Shown here: positions 1-5,974 of the stretch, piece after piece
Layout: each line of letters starts with the position of its first letter
Position numbering within the stretch: the first letter of the stretch is position 1
From: CAYGTS01 sp964352905
Lineage (GTDB): Bacteria; Pseudomonadota; Gammaproteobacteria; JAHCLG01
Assembly (NCBI GenBank): GCA_964352905.1
Contig: CAYGTS010000127.1
Coordinates: 1-7,163 of the forward strand
Direction of reading: 5' to 3'
Length of the DNA: 7,163 nucleotides
Position numbers and translations under genes: made by a program
The notes under the pieces: model-generated
Databases searched by the model: none
The model's input: only the letters and a program-made list of their open reading frames with translations
Told to the model about the DNA's origin: nothing

Positions 1-2
1 TT

Positions 3-248
3 CCTTTTCATTACGCTGCCGGTAAAGCGAGTGCTAATGGATTAAATGCCGCACAGCAATGGTGGAGTGCGCGCCAAGAAAATAGTTTTGATGCGATTTA
101 TGTGGCACCAGTAGATGCGCTTAATCATTACCGTGAAATCAGCGTCAATTTTAGTAAACAAATTGCCATTGATTACAACTCAGCCGCGAGGAAAATAACT
201 TATGCAAATCATAAAGTGTTACCTTTGCTTAATCGCAATCTTGATTAG
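3..248 (+). CDS. C-terminal end of ICE/MPF-G transfer protein, TIGR03752 (PFL_4705) family, partial
   Basis: This is the last 81 codons of a gene that starts upstream of the window, ending at TAG 246-248. The end contains NSFDAIYVAPVDAL, then ISVNFSKQIAIDYNSAARKI. From memory this matches the C-terminus of the TIGR03752 integrating-conjugative-element protein (PFL_4705 type), which reads roughly LNDSFDAVFV...EIAIDY..DGRRLDY. Members are TraB/VirB10-like envelope components of the GI-type (MPF-G) conjugation machine. No stop or frameshift is visible in the part present, so this copy may be intact, but most of the gene is outside the window. The following lipoprotein gene starts 47 bases before this one ends, which implies translational coupling in one operon. 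Assignment is by remembered family pattern and by the identity of the next two genes. Confidence 0.75.
   Translation, partial: PFHYAAGKASANGLNAAQQWWSARQENSFDAIYVAPVDALNHYREISVNFSKQIAIDYNSAARKITYANHKVLPLLNRNLD
188..191 (+). promoter_or_regulatory. Ribosome binding site of the transfer lipoprotein gene
   Basis: GAGG followed by an A-rich spacer of 10 bases before the ATG at 202. It lies inside the 3' end of the preceding transfer gene and supports the chosen start. Confidence 0.6.
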
Positions 249-576
249 TCTCACGGCTTGTCACACAACCAATACGCTCTTGCCCGATAACGGCCCGAGT
301 ATGGAAACGGTTTACGATAGTTTAGGCAATTCAAAAAATAATTTGGCACTAATGCGCAAAAAAATACAGGCTCAATCAAAAAACATTCAAGCAAAAAAAA
401 CAACAACATTTTATAAATTACCGAATCCCGATTTAACCCTGTATATGTTCCCGCATTTTAGTGGTCAAGAGCAATTACCGGTGCCCGGTTATAACACGGT
501 GGTGAGTGCTTATGATCATGATTATTATGGCCTCAACCCGTCATTCCCGCGAAAGCGGGAATCCAGGGAAAAATAG
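202..576 (+). CDS. ICE transfer lipoprotein, TIGR03751 family, with repeat-derived C-terminus
   Basis: A 124-residue putative lipoprotein. The ATG at 202 has a Shine-Dalgarno GAGG at 188-191 with 10 bases of spacing. Residues 1-20 form a lipoprotein signal peptide: a lysine at 5, a hydrophobic stretch, then the lipobox LTAC with Cys20 as the predicted lipidated residue. LLPDNGPSM (26-34), LPNPDLTLYMFPH (73-85) and EQLPVPGYNTV (90-100) are hallmarks of the TIGR03751 conjugative lipoprotein, which normally lies between TIGR03752 and the TIGR03744 ATPase, as here. Residues from 113 on (PSFPRKRESREK) are encoded by a palindromic repeat at 537-567 and are not family sequence, so the native stop has been replaced. 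Since the family ends only shortly after the conserved PGY motif, few native residues are lost and the protein could still fold. It is probably part of a non-functional conjugation operon now. Confidence 0.8.
   Translation: MQIIKCYLCLIAILISLTACHTTNTLLPDNGPSMETVYDSLGNSKNNLALMRKKIQAQSKNIQAKKTTTFYKLPNPDLTLYMFPHFSGQEQLPVPGYNTVVSAYDHDYYGLNPSFPRKRESREK
537..567 (+). repeat. dRS3-like palindromic repeat, unit 1
   Basis: The core ATTCCCGCGAAAGCGGGAAT (543-562) is a perfect 8-bp inverted repeat around a GAAA loop. It fits the dRS3 definition ATTCCC-N8-GGGAAT, known from Neisseria and seen dispersed in other proteobacterial genomes. Flanks CCCGTC on the left and CCAGG on the right are the usual extension of this repeat. 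Its translation SFPRKRES is a frequent spurious C-terminus of short hypothetical proteins. Here it sits in frame at the end of the transfer lipoprotein gene and supplies its last residues, so it arrived after the operon formed. Confidence 0.85.
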
Positions 577-660
577 ATTGAGTATGAGTCTTGCTTAATT
601 CTTTCAAAGAAATTGCGGCCTAAGAACTGCAAAGTGAAACGATAACTCATGCGACTCTTT

Positions 661-691
661 CTGGATCCTCCGCTTTCGCGGAGGACGACGG
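661..691 (-). repeat. Related palindromic repeat, unit 2, inverted relative to unit 1
   Basis: TCCTCCGC (666-673), loop TTTC, GCGGAGGA (678-685) is a perfect 8-bp stem. Read on the minus strand it begins CCGTC and ends ATCCAG like unit 1, with substitutions in the outer stem that keep base pairing (TTCCCGC changed to TCCTCCGC). Units 1 and 2 form an inverted pair about 125 bases apart, centre to centre, in a BIME- or MITE-like arrangement. A T-rich tract (693-706) follows on the plus strand, so the hairpin could also end plus-strand transcription. Confidence 0.7.
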
Positions 692-737
692 CTATTTTTA
701 ATTTTTTGAGGAACACTTTAATTCGCAAATAGCGCTG

Positions 738-790
738 GACATTGGAGATAATAAATTAATGCATTCATTAAAAAATGCTATTACCAAAAA
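738..790 (+). repeat. Left copy of duplicated ATPase-gene start (relic)
   Basis: These 53 bases align without gaps to 3965-4017, with about seven differences, all transitions. The segment contains the Shine-Dalgarno GGAGA (744-748), a 10-base spacer, an ATG at 759, and codons for MHSLKNAITK, against MRSLKNAITK in the full-length copy. Similarity stops sharply after 790; the frame then runs through unrelated AT-rich DNA to a stop at 834-836. It is a duplicated 5' end of the transfer ATPase gene, left behind on the far side of the inserted effector gene. Most differences are G to A or C to T in the left copy relative to the right, which suits drift in a non-functional relic. Confidence 0.8.
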
Positions 791-836
791 TAATATGGCA
801 TGCTTTTTTTTAAACGCTATTTTTTTAATCTGGTAG
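759..836 (+). pseudogene. Truncated 5' end of TIGR03744-type transfer ATPase gene
   Basis: A 25-codon frame starting MHSLKNAITKNNMAC. Only the first ten or so codons are homologous to the real ATPase start at 3986. The remainder reads into the insertion and overlaps the convergent 3' end of the effector gene by 20 bases. The ribosome binding site is still present, so a short peptide could be made, but no function is suggested. Confidence 0.6.
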
Positions 837-3741
837 AGCCTAATTCAGCAGTATTTTCTCCAGAAATTTGAGTATCATTCTGTCTCTGTGCAGGCGGTGG
901 CGTAGTTAGTATTGCTGAATGTCTAACCAAATTAGCTGCTTGATTAGCTGCTTGTTTTTTTGCTTCTGCTTGTTGCTGTTTTAATTGATTAAATATTTCT
1001 GTCGGCGAAGCATTATTATTTAACTTTGCAATGTAGTAGTGATTTACACCGTCAAAAATGGCAAAAATAGGAGGTGCTTCACTCGAACAGCCTTCCTCAT
1101 GAATAATAGGGGCTGTATTAGGGTGAAAGATCACAACAGGACGTTGGTATGTTTTAACAGTTGCCCTGATAACTAATTGATCAGCCCATTCACTTTGGCG
1201 GATGTGGGCTATATAGCTTGAAAAAGGGATCTCCTGCTCAATACGAAATGGTTCGTAATAAGTTTGTTCTTCTTCTATATGATTAGCAATTGCTTCACGC
1301 AAAACGTTTGCATCTTGTCCTAAATATTCAGCAATAGCGTAATAATAACAGTTTCCTTTACCATCATCTGCACTATCAACTAAGGTTAATCCATCTGGTA
1401 ATTGACATGCTTCTTGTAGATTTTGACTCAATGTTGGTTGTTGAGTCGCTGTTACTTGTTCTGCCGTGCTATCATCAACGATTTCAGTGCTTGTTGGATC
1501 ACAATAAGAATGCAATATTTGATTTTTTTCTTCCCATGAGAGTTTGTTGTTATTATATATTTCAAATATTTCGATTACATTATGGTGGTTATTTTTTCTA
1601 GCGTAACCCAATGCTGTGGATGGACCATTTCCTCCGACTGGAATAGAATGCAATGTGGGATCAGCACCTTGCAATAATAAATAAGCAACAATATTGGCGT
1701 GTCCTTTAGAGGCTGCCCAAATCAGTGGTGTTTGATGTAGGTTATCGGTACAATTCAATTGTTTTTGAAAATTAGATTGTAGTAATAATTTAACACTTGC
1801 TAAATTTCCTTTTTGGCATGCAATGTGGATGGGGTAAAAGTTCGTTTTAGGACTTTGAGCATGTAATGGATCCGCACGGTCGTTTAACAGCAACTTCATT
1901 ACTTCAGTGCAACCATTATCAGCAGCATAGTGCAATGCTACTCTACCATTAGAAGCAATATGATTTATAGCATCTATATGAGCTTGACGTGGAAGTTGAG
2001 AGATTTGTTCAATTAAATATTTCACTATGCCAAGATGTTCTTTTGAACAAGCCCACATTAATGGTGTTTGACCCAATGCGTCGGTTTCGAGTAGCAATTC
2101 TGGTCTTGCTGCTAATATCAGTTTTACAGCCTCTAAATTACCGTTTATACAAGCAAGAATCAAACTTGTATACCGCATGCGACAAGCTGTTCTTCTAGTT
2201 AAATCAACACCAGCAGCTATTAGCAATTTTAAACAGTCTGCTGAATAATGCGCAGCCAAATGTTGTGGCTCATAACCTTCTATTCTAGTTTCAGCGCCGC
2301 TTTTTATAGTTTGAAAAATAGTTGACATGGTGGGAGCATTAAGATCCATGTCTTTTGTGATTAAAAAGGCTAATATATCCGAATGATCCCCACGAATTGT
2401 GGATAAAATAGCGTTTTGTGAATATTTATCTTTATAGGTGAGTAGATCTCTTATCGTCTCAGTATCAGGGATAATATCATTGAAATAAGCTTGTAACACA
2501 TCTAATCTATTAAATCTACAGGCTAAATATACTATTTCATAGAAGCTACAGAAATATTTGTTTTGAATGAACTGTATTCTTTTTAATGATTGATTGCATT
2601 GAAAAAACCAAAACATTAATGATTGCATGTTTTCATAAAATGAACCTATTTGCTTGAAAGTTGGTTTTTTATTAGCGCCAAATTGTATTTCCATATCTTT
2701 GAATAGTCTATCTCTCATTGGTTGATCGTTAATATATTGAAATAAATATTTCCCTTGACTATCTTGTATAAACCAGAAGTCTGCTCCAGTAATGTTATGA
2801 TTACGTAATACCCTACTCAATTCTGCTATATCACCTAAATAAATCGGAAAAAATAGTTTGATATACGTTTGTTGATCTTTCTTTGGCATATCTTTAACTA
2901 AGTTTTCTAAATTAGATAGAAACTCTGCTTTTGCATTATTTGAATTTTTCGCTGTTTGGCTAAAAAAATGATCGCTATACTGTGCCCAAAGTTTATTAAG
3001 CATTTGCCTTGTAGTTATCATGCGAGAATAAATTTGATGGCTGCTTAATCCTAAGTGTACAAGTTCAGGAGGTGTTAAAAACGGTAAAATATTTTCTTCT
3101 AGTAACATTTGGGGCAAGGTAAGGAGTGGAGATGTGTTGATTCTCTTAGTAGATGCAATAATATCAGTTAATAACTTTTTTAGAGCCTCATCATCTTTTT
3201 CTTGATTTTTTAAGTTACTATATCTATCAAAAAATAGATGCGTTATCTGTTGCCAGATTTCAATTGAAAAATCTTCTCCTATTGACTGATCGAGTAATAA
3301 TCTTGTAATCAGTCTCCTTTCGTTTATTCGAAGCTTATATTTTCTTAATGATAACCATGAATCAATGCAAAACTGGATTAAATAATTTATGTCTTTTGAT
3401 TTGGGTGTGAACTCAGTGGTTGTATTAATTTTCTCTGGTGTTCTGGTTGGTTTGGATTTTACATTTTCTAGTATGAGTTTTAATAATGCATTATCTTTTT
3501 TTTGAAGTCGATTTAACTTTATCCACCTTTTAAGAAAATCATTAACAATATTTTTTATGTAGGTTTCTTGCTGCTTGTCATTTGAGTCATTAAAATTTCG
3601 TTCTGCTTGATTTTGTAAGTTAAGTGAAAATAATAATGAATCGACTATTCCATCGAGAAGTTCCTGCTCTAGTAAGAATATTTGATTTTTGGATTTCAAG
3701 TCAGCAATAACTATTGTTGTTATTATATCTTTATATGTCAT
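817..3741 (-). CDS. Predicted secreted effector: F-box-like motif, ankyrin repeats and OTU-type cysteine protease
   Basis: A 974-residue protein of eukaryote-like domains. The ATG at 3741-3739 is preceded by a weak Shine-Dalgarno (GAG, 7-base spacing). Residues 1-200 are charged, look helical and are unrecognised. Residues 209-252 fit an F-box: LPQMLLEENILPFLTPPELV, then L230, L232, S233 and a closing LW. Residues about 397-730 hold seven to nine ankyrin repeats, clearest at TPLMWACSKEHLGIVKYLI (559-577), VALHYAADNGCTEVMKLLL (601-619) and TPLIWAASKGHANIVAYLL (671-689). Residues about 783-907 look like an OTU domain: DDGKGNCYYYAIAEYLG with Cys798 as nucleophile, EWADQLVIRA, RPVVIF, and FDGVNHYYIAKL with His901 as catalytic histidine. 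The tail (910-974) is Gln/Ala/Lys-rich, then Pro/Thr-rich. F-box ankyrin proteins (Legionella AnkB) and OTU deubiquitinases (Legionella Lot proteins, ankyrin-OTU Spaid of Spiroplasma) are known host-directed proteins. Action inside a eukaryotic host is therefore inferred. No Sec signal peptide or membrane segment is visible. Confidence 0.85.
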   Translation of the reverse strand: MTYKDIITTIVIADLKSKNQIFLLEQELLDGIVDSLLFSLNLQNQAERNFNDSNDKQQETYIKNIVNDFLKRWIKLNRLQKKDNALLKLILENVKSKPTRTPEKINTTTEFTPKSKDINYLIQFCIDSWLSLRKYKLRINERRLITRLLLDQSIGEDFSIEIWQQITHLFFDRYSNLKNQEKDDEALKKLLTDIIASTKRINTSPLLTLPQMLLEENILPFLTPPELVHLGLSSHQIYSRMITTRQMLNKLWAQYSDHFFSQTAKNSNNAKAEFLSNLENLVKDMPKKDQQTYIKLFFPIYLGDIAELSRVLRNHNITGADFWFIQDSQGKYLFQYINDQPMRDRLFKDMEIQFGANKKPTFKQIGSFYENMQSLMFWFFQCNQSLKRIQFIQNKYFCSFYEIVYLACRFNRLDVLQAYFNDIIPDTETIRDLLTYKDKYSQNAILSTIRGDHSDILAFLITKDMDLNAPTMSTIFQTIKSGAETRIEGYEPQHLAAHYSADCLKLLIAAGVDLTRRTACRMRYTSLILACINGNLEAVKLILAARPELLLETDALGQTPLMWACSKEHLGIVKYLIEQISQLPRQAHIDAINHIASNGRVALHYAADNGCTEVMKLLLNDRADPLHAQSPKTNFYPIHIACQKGNLASVKLLLQSNFQKQLNCTDNLHQTPLIWAASKGHANIVAYLLLQGADPTLHSIPVGGNGPSTALGYARKNNHHNVIEIFEIYNNNKLSWEEKNQILHSYCDPTSTEIVDDSTAEQVTATQQPTLSQNLQEACQLPDGLTLVDSADDGKGNCYYYAIAEYLGQDANVLREAIANHIEEEQTYYEPFRIEQEIPFSSYIAHIRQSEWADQLVIRATVKTYQRPVVIFHPNTAPIIHEEGCSSEAPPIFAIFDGVNHYYIAKLNNNASPTEIFNQLKQQQAEAKKQAANQAANLVRHSAILTTPPPAQRQNDTQISGENTAELGSTRLKK
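1021..1395 (-). other. OTU-like cysteine protease domain within the effector
   Basis: Residues 783-907 of the effector. The nucleophile motif DDGKGNC places Cys798 at codon 1350-1348 (TGT). The histidine motif NHYYIAKL places His901 at codon 1041-1039 (CAC). The usual OTU motif is DGNC followed by two aromatic or hydrophobic residues; here two residues (KG) separate DG from NC, which is unusual. The middle block EWADQLVIRATVKTYQRPVV matches the OTU helix-strand pattern (WG.xxELxALAxxLxRPIxV). Cys and His are present, so the domain is predicted active. The acidic partner is most likely Asp792 or Asp793 near the cysteine. Confidence 0.75.
1552..2553 (-). other. Ankyrin repeat array within the effector
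   Basis: Residues 397-730 of the effector. Repeat-like units start near residues 397, 441, 490, 522, 555, 598, 634, 668 and 705. The core TPLxxAxxxGxxxxVxxLL pattern is best kept in the five units from 522 to 700, and the flanking units are degenerate. One unit (555-596) carries an insertion of about ten residues before the next repeat. The array would present a concave protein-binding surface between the F-box-like motif and the protease domain, which suggests it selects the substrate. The partner cannot be told from sequence. Confidence 0.85.
2986..3117 (-). other. F-box-like motif within the effector
   Basis: Residues 209-252 of the effector. The pattern LP..LLEE.ILPFL.PPELV.LGLSS, then a hydrophobic segment ending NKLW, follows the F-box consensus LPxELLxxILSFLxxxDLxxLxxVSxxWxxLxxxxxLW closely. 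F-boxes bind Skp1 and bring substrates to SCF ubiquitin ligases in eukaryotes, and bacterial examples occur only in host-manipulating proteins. One extra residue in LLEENIL relative to the consensus and the short length leave some doubt. Confidence 0.65.
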
Positions 3742-3748
3742 ATTATTT

Positions 3749-3751
3749 CTC
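3749..3751 (-). promoter_or_regulatory. Weak ribosome binding site of the effector gene
   Basis: On the minus strand an A-rich leader contains AAAGAGAAA, whose GAG lies 7 bases upstream of the ATG at 3741. It is the only purine motif near this start. The upstream 150 bases are AT-rich; several -10-like hexamers occur but no convincing paired -35 box could be fixed. Confidence 0.4.
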
Positions 3752-3913
3752 TTTTATTGTTATTTTTAGATTAGAAAAATTCATTAATTCTTAGACCATA
3801 ATGTTACCAAAAAAACTCTAAAAAAGATAGTGAGCAAAAAAACGTTTATCTTGTTGATTGTTAAGGTCTTTTATATCTAAAAAAGCAACAGAATAAATTT
3901 ACACGATCTTAAC

Positions 3914-3949
3914 CCTGGATTCTTGTCCCAGTTTTCGCCGGAAGGGACC
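3914..3949. repeat. Possible decayed third dRS3-like repeat at the right edge of the insertion
   Basis: The segment opens CCTGGATTC, identical to the outer end of the dRS3-like repeat read in the same orientation as unit 2. It later contains TTTTCGCCGGAAGGGAC, which resembles the repeat's TTTCGCGGGAAT half. The middle carries extra bases, and a short stem GTCCC (3925-3929) / GGGAC (3944-3948) remains. It lies just upstream of the duplicated ATPase start. If real, related repeats bracket the effector gene on both sides. Confidence 0.35.
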
Positions 3950-3964
3950 TTACATTGCAGGAAA

Positions 3965-4017
3965 GACGTTGGAGGTAATGAATTAATGCGCTCATTAAAA
4001 AATGCTATCACTAAAAA
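3965..4017 (+). repeat. Right copy of duplicated ATPase-gene start
   Basis: This is the partner of 738-790: ribosome binding site GGAGG (3971-3975), 10-base spacer, ATG at 3986 and the codons for MRSLKNAITK. This copy continues into the body of the ATPase gene, so it marks the native junction. The two copies bracket about 3.2 kb that holds only the effector gene. Confidence 0.8.
3971..3975 (+). promoter_or_regulatory. Ribosome binding site that fixes the ATPase start
   Basis: GGAGG with 10 bases to the ATG at 3986. A longer frame beginning at TTG 3923 is open, but it has no family sequence upstream of the ATG and runs through the possible decayed repeat, so the ATG is preferred. Confidence 0.65.
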
Positions 4018-5974
4018 AGCGATTGCGCGCGGTTACGAACGTCATCCCAACTTAGCCGATTATTTACCGTGGCGTGATTTTAATGCCAAACATAATCTGT
4101 TTTTATTGCAAGATAATCAAACCTTAGCAATGGGTTTTAATTTAACGCCAATTCCTTGTGAAGCACGTCCAGATGAGATGTTAACTAGTTTAGTCAACAG
4201 CGTGCGGAAAGCGTTGCAAAATGCCATTCCCTTAGAAAAAGACGAACCGTGGGTGGTGCAATTTTATGTCAGTAAAAACCATTCGTTAAAATCGTTGCAA
4301 TAAAAAATCCAAGATTATATTCCAGCTTCACAGCACGATAATCCTTTAACCGCCGCGCATTTTGAGCATGTAAAAAAACATCTGGAGTGGATGAGTCAAG
4401 AAGAAGGTGTTTTTTTCGATGAATTAGTCACTAATCAACCCTTTCGCGCTGGGGTTACTGAAGTGCGTTTAATCGTGTATCGTCCTAAGCATCACAGCAA
4501 AAAAATCAAACAGCGTCATCATTTCACTGAAATCATTAAAATGGGTCGTAAACTTACTGATCAATTACAAAGCTGTGGGATTAAAGTTAAACCTTTAACC
4601 GCTCATGATTTTTTAAGTTGGATGACCGCCTGGTTTAATCCCAATCCAAAACAAACCAACGGTGATGTTGATGCGCTGATTAAACTACGCCAAAACCAGA
4701 ATAAAAAACTCACCAGCTGGGATTTAACTGAGCAATTATTTTTTAATAACCCCGAATCGTTTCAAGACGGTTGGTTGTTTGATGGTTGGCCACATAAGGT
4801 GTTACCCATTCAAAGTTTAAATACAGAGCCAGCAATTGGGCATCTTACCGCCGAGCGCAAGCGCGGTAGTGACGAAAAATTATTCACCTTAATTGATCAA
4901 CTACCGCACGGTACAGTATTTTCCTTGCACATTGTTTTTCAAGTACAACAACAGGTGCAACAACATTTACAACGCGTGTTAGACAGTGCGATTGGCACGC
5001 ATGCCAAAGCACTTGCTGTTAAACAAGAAATTGCGCATGCCTGATCTGCAATAGTCAATGGCGATTATTTATTGCCGGTGAGCATGGCGGTTTTTTTACG
5101 CGGTAAAAATAGTGAAGAACTTGCACAACATCAAGCCCACATTGAAGTATTATTAAACAGCAATGGTTTTAATGTCATGAGTGAAGATAATGTTTTTCCG
5201 ATGGATGCTTATTTACGTTATTTACCGATGTGCTATGACTTTCAGTTTGATCAACAATATTTATATCGTTCGCGTTATATTTTACTCAGCGACATTGCGA
5301 AATTATTACCGCTGTATGGGCGCAGTCGCGGCACACAACACCCGGGCATGTTATTTTGGAATCGTGGCGGTGAGCCATGGTTGATTAATTTTTTAAAAGA
5401 TAAAACCAAAAATGCGCATTTATTATTACTCGGTGAAACCGGAACCGGTAAATCGAATTTATTAGCGTTTTTAATCATGCAAATGCTCGCCTTATACCAA
5501 CCGCGTTTTTTTATTATCGAAGCCGGTGGCTCATTTGATTTATTAGCCGATTATTGCCAAAGTTTAGGGCTTACAGTTAATAAAATCAAAATCGATCCGA
5601 AAAAACCAACTGCCTTAAATCCATTTGCTAATGCCTTAAGTGTTTTACAAAAGAGCGATCAACATGATGAAGATAGCCGCGATCCACTCGGTGAGATGCT
5701 GCTTGCTGCAATGATTATGATCACTGGCGGGGAGACATAAGAACAAGCACGCATTACCCGCGCCTTATTATTATCCGCGCAAAAAGAAAGTGGCAAATAC
5801 ACCGAAGGCGTGATTTTAAACAGCATGCTACAAGGCTTATTCCGCAACATCCCACCGTGATATTATTTAGCATTCGCCAAAACCGAGCAACAGGAAAAGC
5901 ATCAGCGCCTAAAAATCATGCAACAATTATATTGCAGTGAATTAGAGGCGGTTGGGTTGTGGCGAGAGAGATGA
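3986..5974 (+). pseudogene. ICE conjugative transfer ATPase (VirB4-like), TIGR03744 family, inactivated
   Basis: One continuous frame of 662 codons is interrupted by TAA 4301, TGA 5042, TAA 5738 and TGA 5858, with no frameshift needed. Family features run in order: NLADYLPWRDFN near the N-terminus, EPWVVQFYV, WFNPNP, PIQSLNTEPAIGHLTAERKR, MDAYLRYLPMCYDF, HPGMLFWNRGGEPW, then Walker A GETGTGKS (5432-5455). FFIIEAGGSFDLLADY, LTVNKIKI and LGEMLLAAMIMITGGE follow. After QARITRA (about 5764) the sequence jumps to LLLSAQKESGKYTEGVILNS and CSELEA, which belong to the family's extreme C-terminus. Some 250 residues that should carry Walker B (a VVDEAH-like motif) and the ATQ-type motif are missing in frame. 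Intact homologues are roughly 900-950 residues and energise mating-pair formation at the inner membrane. The stops and the deletion make this copy non-functional. Confidence 0.88.
5755..5770 (+). other. In-frame deletion junction inside the ATPase pseudogene
   Basis: Here family sequence from just after the conserved MITGGE...EQARITRA block joins directly to the C-terminal LLLSAQKESGKYTEG block. The reading frame is kept across the join. The exact breakpoint is uncertain by a few codons because both sides are aligned only from remembered family sequence. Confidence 0.6.

Noticed and set aside
525..728. Minus-strand open frame of 67 codons across the two palindromic repeats
   Set aside because: It reads SRFRGNDG-type peptide, the usual spurious translation of this repeat family, and has no ribosome binding site or conserved domain.
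1407..2198. Two plus-strand open frames (1407-1601, 1989-2198) opposite the effector gene
   Set aside because: They lie antisense inside the ankyrin and linker coding region, have no ribosome binding sites and encode no recognisable domains.
3760..3900. PmrA-type or sigma-70 promoter upstream of the effector gene
   Set aside because: The region is AT-rich and offers several loose matches. No direct CTTAA repeat with the right spacing or paired -35/-10 boxes could be fixed.
3923..3985. Upstream TTG start for the ATPase gene
   Set aside because: It would add 21 residues with no family similarity and ignores the GGAGG site at 3971-3975, which serves the ATG at 3986. The duplicated copy at 738-790 keeps the same site and ATG.
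4391..5740. Treating 4391-5044 and 5072-5740 as separate genes
   Set aside because: Both are in the same frame as 3986-4303 and continue the same family alignment. Their apparent starts are internal codons after nonsense mutations.
5181..5850. Open frames in other frames over the ATPase pseudogene (5181-5384 plus; 5275-5478 and 5659-5850 minus)
   Set aside because: The conserved ATPase motifs, including Walker A, are in another frame, so these are shadows.
5858..5860. Stop-codon reassignment or selenocysteine at in-frame TGA codons
   Set aside because: TAA codons interrupt the same frame, the gene also has a large deletion, and no SECIS-like hairpin or family selenocysteine is expected for this ATPase.
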